Shown: piece after piece, positions 62,968 to 64,000 of the stretch
Numbering within the stretch: the first letter of the stretch is position 1
How the letters are laid out: every line of letters starts with the position of its first letter
Assembly: GCF_001623075.1 (NCBI RefSeq)
Contig: NZ_LMCF01000024.1
Span: 1 to 64,000, forward strand
DNA length: 64,000 nucleotides
DNA from: Pseudovibrio sp. Ad37
GTDB taxonomy: Bacteria > Pseudomonadota > Alphaproteobacteria > Rhizobiales > Stappiaceae
Reading direction: 5' to 3'
Program-made: the position numbers and the translations under genes
Notes under the pieces: generated by a model
Told to the model about the DNA's origin: nothing
The model's input: the letters and a program-made list of their open reading frames with translations, nothing else
Databases searched by the model: none

Positions 62968-64000
62968 GATTTTCTGCCGCCTTTGTTTCCACGAGACGCA
63001 CCAGAGCGATCACCACCTGGGCGACCACCACGTGCTTTATCGCCGCCAAAGCTCTTGCCGCCGCCACGTGGGCCTTTGCTGAAGCTTGGCTTGCCGCCGT
63101 CACGACCACCTTCACGAGGGCCCTTGCTAAAGCTTGGCTTGCCGCCATCACGACCACCTTCACGAGGGCCCTTGCTAAAGCTTGGCTTGCCGCCATCACG
63201 GCCACCTTCACGAGGGCCTTTGCTGAAGCTTGGCTTACCGCCATCACGGCCACCTTCACGAGGGCCTTTGCTGAAGCTTGGCTTGCCGCCATCACGGCCA
63301 CCTTCACGAGGGCCTTTGCTAAAGCTCGGCTTACCGCCATCACGGCCACCTTCGCGAGGACCTTTGCTGAAGCTCGGCTTACCGCCATCACGGCCACCTT
63401 CGCGAGGGCCTTTGCTGAAGCCGCGCTTTTCGCCATCACGGCCACCTTCGCGAGGGCCTTTGCTAAAGCCACGCTTGTCGCCATCGCGACCACCATCGCG
63501 ACCGCCTTCGCGCTTATCGCCACGTGGTCCCTTATTGAAACCACCACGCTTTTCATCAGAAGGCGCATCATCGCGGGAGCGACGGTTGGAGAAGCGGCGC
63601 TCACCTGGTGTTGGACCGGTATCGCCAGAATAACGCGCATTGTCTGCAGGGTTAAAGTCACCACCGCGACCACCGTCACGTTTTGGAGCATCTGCCTCAG
63701 CTGAACGTTTTGTGCCGCCATGAGCCAGATCGAAGTCACCGCGCTTGGTGCGGGTGCCAAAACGACGCTCTTCCGGCTTACGCTTCGCAGCGGTTCTGCC
63801 TTCGTCCTCATCAAAGCTTGGAGTGTATGTATCTACGCTGCCGTCTGCGCTGAACACGCGGCGCGGCTTGATGTAACCACCACGCTCGTTGCTGCCAAAG
63901 CGGGAAGGTCCAGCCTGACGGTCACGATCACCGAATGATTTGCGGTCGCCGCGGTCACGATCACCGAATGATTTGCGGTCGCCGCGGTCACGATCACCAA
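62964..64000 (-). CDS. C-terminal low-complexity tail of a gene running off the window, probably an rRNA pseudouridine synthase
   Basis: The minus-strand frame is open from the window edge (64000) to TGA at 62964-62966, about 345 residues, so the true start is outside. The sequence is almost entirely Gly/Arg/Asp/Lys/Ser/Pro-rich and disordered. Two and a bit copies of an 11-residue RDRGDRKSFGD unit lie near the window edge, followed by GGYIKPRRVFSADGS, then nine or so copies of a 16-residue KPSFSKGPREGGRDGG unit. Rhizobiales pseudouridine synthases (RluB/RsuA type) located next to rsmD carry such basic tails; no catalytic domain is visible here, so identity is an inference. Confidence 0.6.
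   Translation of the reverse strand, partial: GDRDRGDRKSFGDRDRGDRKSFGDRDRQAGPSRFGSNERGGYIKPRRVFSADGSVDTYTPSFDEDEGRTAAKRKPEERRFGTRTKRGDFDLAHGGTKRSAEADAPKRDGGRGGDFNPADNARYSGDTGPTPGERRFSNRRSRDDAPSDEKRGGFNKGPRGDKREGGRDGGRDGDKRGFSKGPREGGRDGEKRGFSKGPREGGRDGGKPSFSKGPREGGRDGGKPSFSKGPREGGRDGGKPSFSKGPREGGRDGGKPSFSKGPREGGRDGGKPSFSKGPREGGRDGGKPSFSKGPREGGRDGGKPSFSKGPRGGGKSFGGDKARGGRPGGDRSGASRGNKGGRKS
63065..63480 (-). repeat. 48-bp tandem repeat array (coding)
   Basis: About nine in-frame copies of a 48-base unit encode K(P/R)(S/G)FSKGPREGGRDG(G/E). Seven copies start KPSF and two start KRGF. Neighbouring units differ mainly at silent third positions (AAGCTTGG/AAGCTCGG; CCATCACG/CCGTCACG), so copy number is likely to vary between strains. 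Confidence 0.9.

Noticed and set aside
63065-63480. 48-bp tandem array as a CRISPR
   Set aside because: Units are contiguous, coding and without spacers.
62854-63633. 259-codon plus-strand frame with LGLPPSRPPSRGPLLK repeats
   Set aside because: It is the antisense reading of the 48-bp coding repeat and overlaps the rsmD start; it has no independent start signals.

Overview
The window looks like chromosome of a marine alphaproteobacterium of the Hyphomicrobiales (Rhizobiales). Evidence includes the Omp2-type porin, the hisS-hisZ-hisG block, the ribF/ileS/lspA/M16 neighbourhood, the CIRCE-controlled groESL and the rhizobial-style palindromic intergenic repeats. Gene style, moderate GC content and the RTX proteins would fit Pseudovibrio or a relative (Stappiaceae), but that is an inference, not a match I could run. 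No rRNA, tRNA or CRISPR array was seen.

Layout. 1-707: right end of an IS21-family element (istB 3' end) that interrupts an unknown gene. 729-9758: GNAT, a small cytochrome c, the glycolate oxidase operon glcDEF, a membrane-anchored winged-helix-type protein, an L,D-transpeptidase, a CheZ paralogue and tag. 9825-19615: an acetyltransferase, then three tandem RTX (calcium-binding repeat) genes on the minus strand. The third encodes 1747 residues. All three share an approximately 79-bp upstream leader that aligns without gaps. 19873-23481: hisS-hisZ-hisG. 23742-27360: a probable envelope-glycan operon (GT2-GtrA fusion, GT39, degenerate ChbG/YdjC-like protein). 27580-29733: a Crp-type regulator with a perfect TGTGA-N6-TCACA site upstream, then a heme-pocket-less truncated-globin paralogue, a thioesterase and an intact group III truncated globin. 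30609-37422: sugar/sorbosone dehydrogenase, periplasmic MsrA, GNAT, sugar MFS, and a mixed stretch with a frameshifted Rossmann-fold gene and unknown proteins. 37517-39651: groEL-groES with promoter and CIRCE. 40003-44027: exported protein, sigma-54 activator, TipF-like degenerate EAL protein. 44072-55561: two M16 peptidase-family proteins, a BamF-like lipoprotein, lspA, ileS, two EamA exporters, ribF and a MaoC hydratase. 55843-57075: cheY and a second cheZ. 57170-64000: HAD phosphatase, mutL, porin, rsmD and the repeat-rich C-terminal tail of a gene that continues beyond the window (probably an rRNA pseudouridine synthase).

How the parts work together. glcDEF oxidises glycolate to glyoxylate. 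hisZ/hisG form the first histidine-biosynthesis enzyme, here linked to hisS. GT2-GtrA, GT39 and the YdjC-like protein look like a polyprenyl-phosphate-sugar pathway that decorates lipid A or another envelope glycan. lspA, the BamF-like lipoprotein and the M16 pair form an envelope-biogenesis neighbourhood. cheY/cheZ, the extra CheZ and the TipF-like protein indicate flagellar motility.

Points that most deserve a second look are the RTX trio with its shared leader, the intact/degenerate truncated-globin pair under a Crp-type regulator, the ChbG-like protein without metal ligands, the MITE-like repeats and the 48-bp repeat tail next to rsmD.
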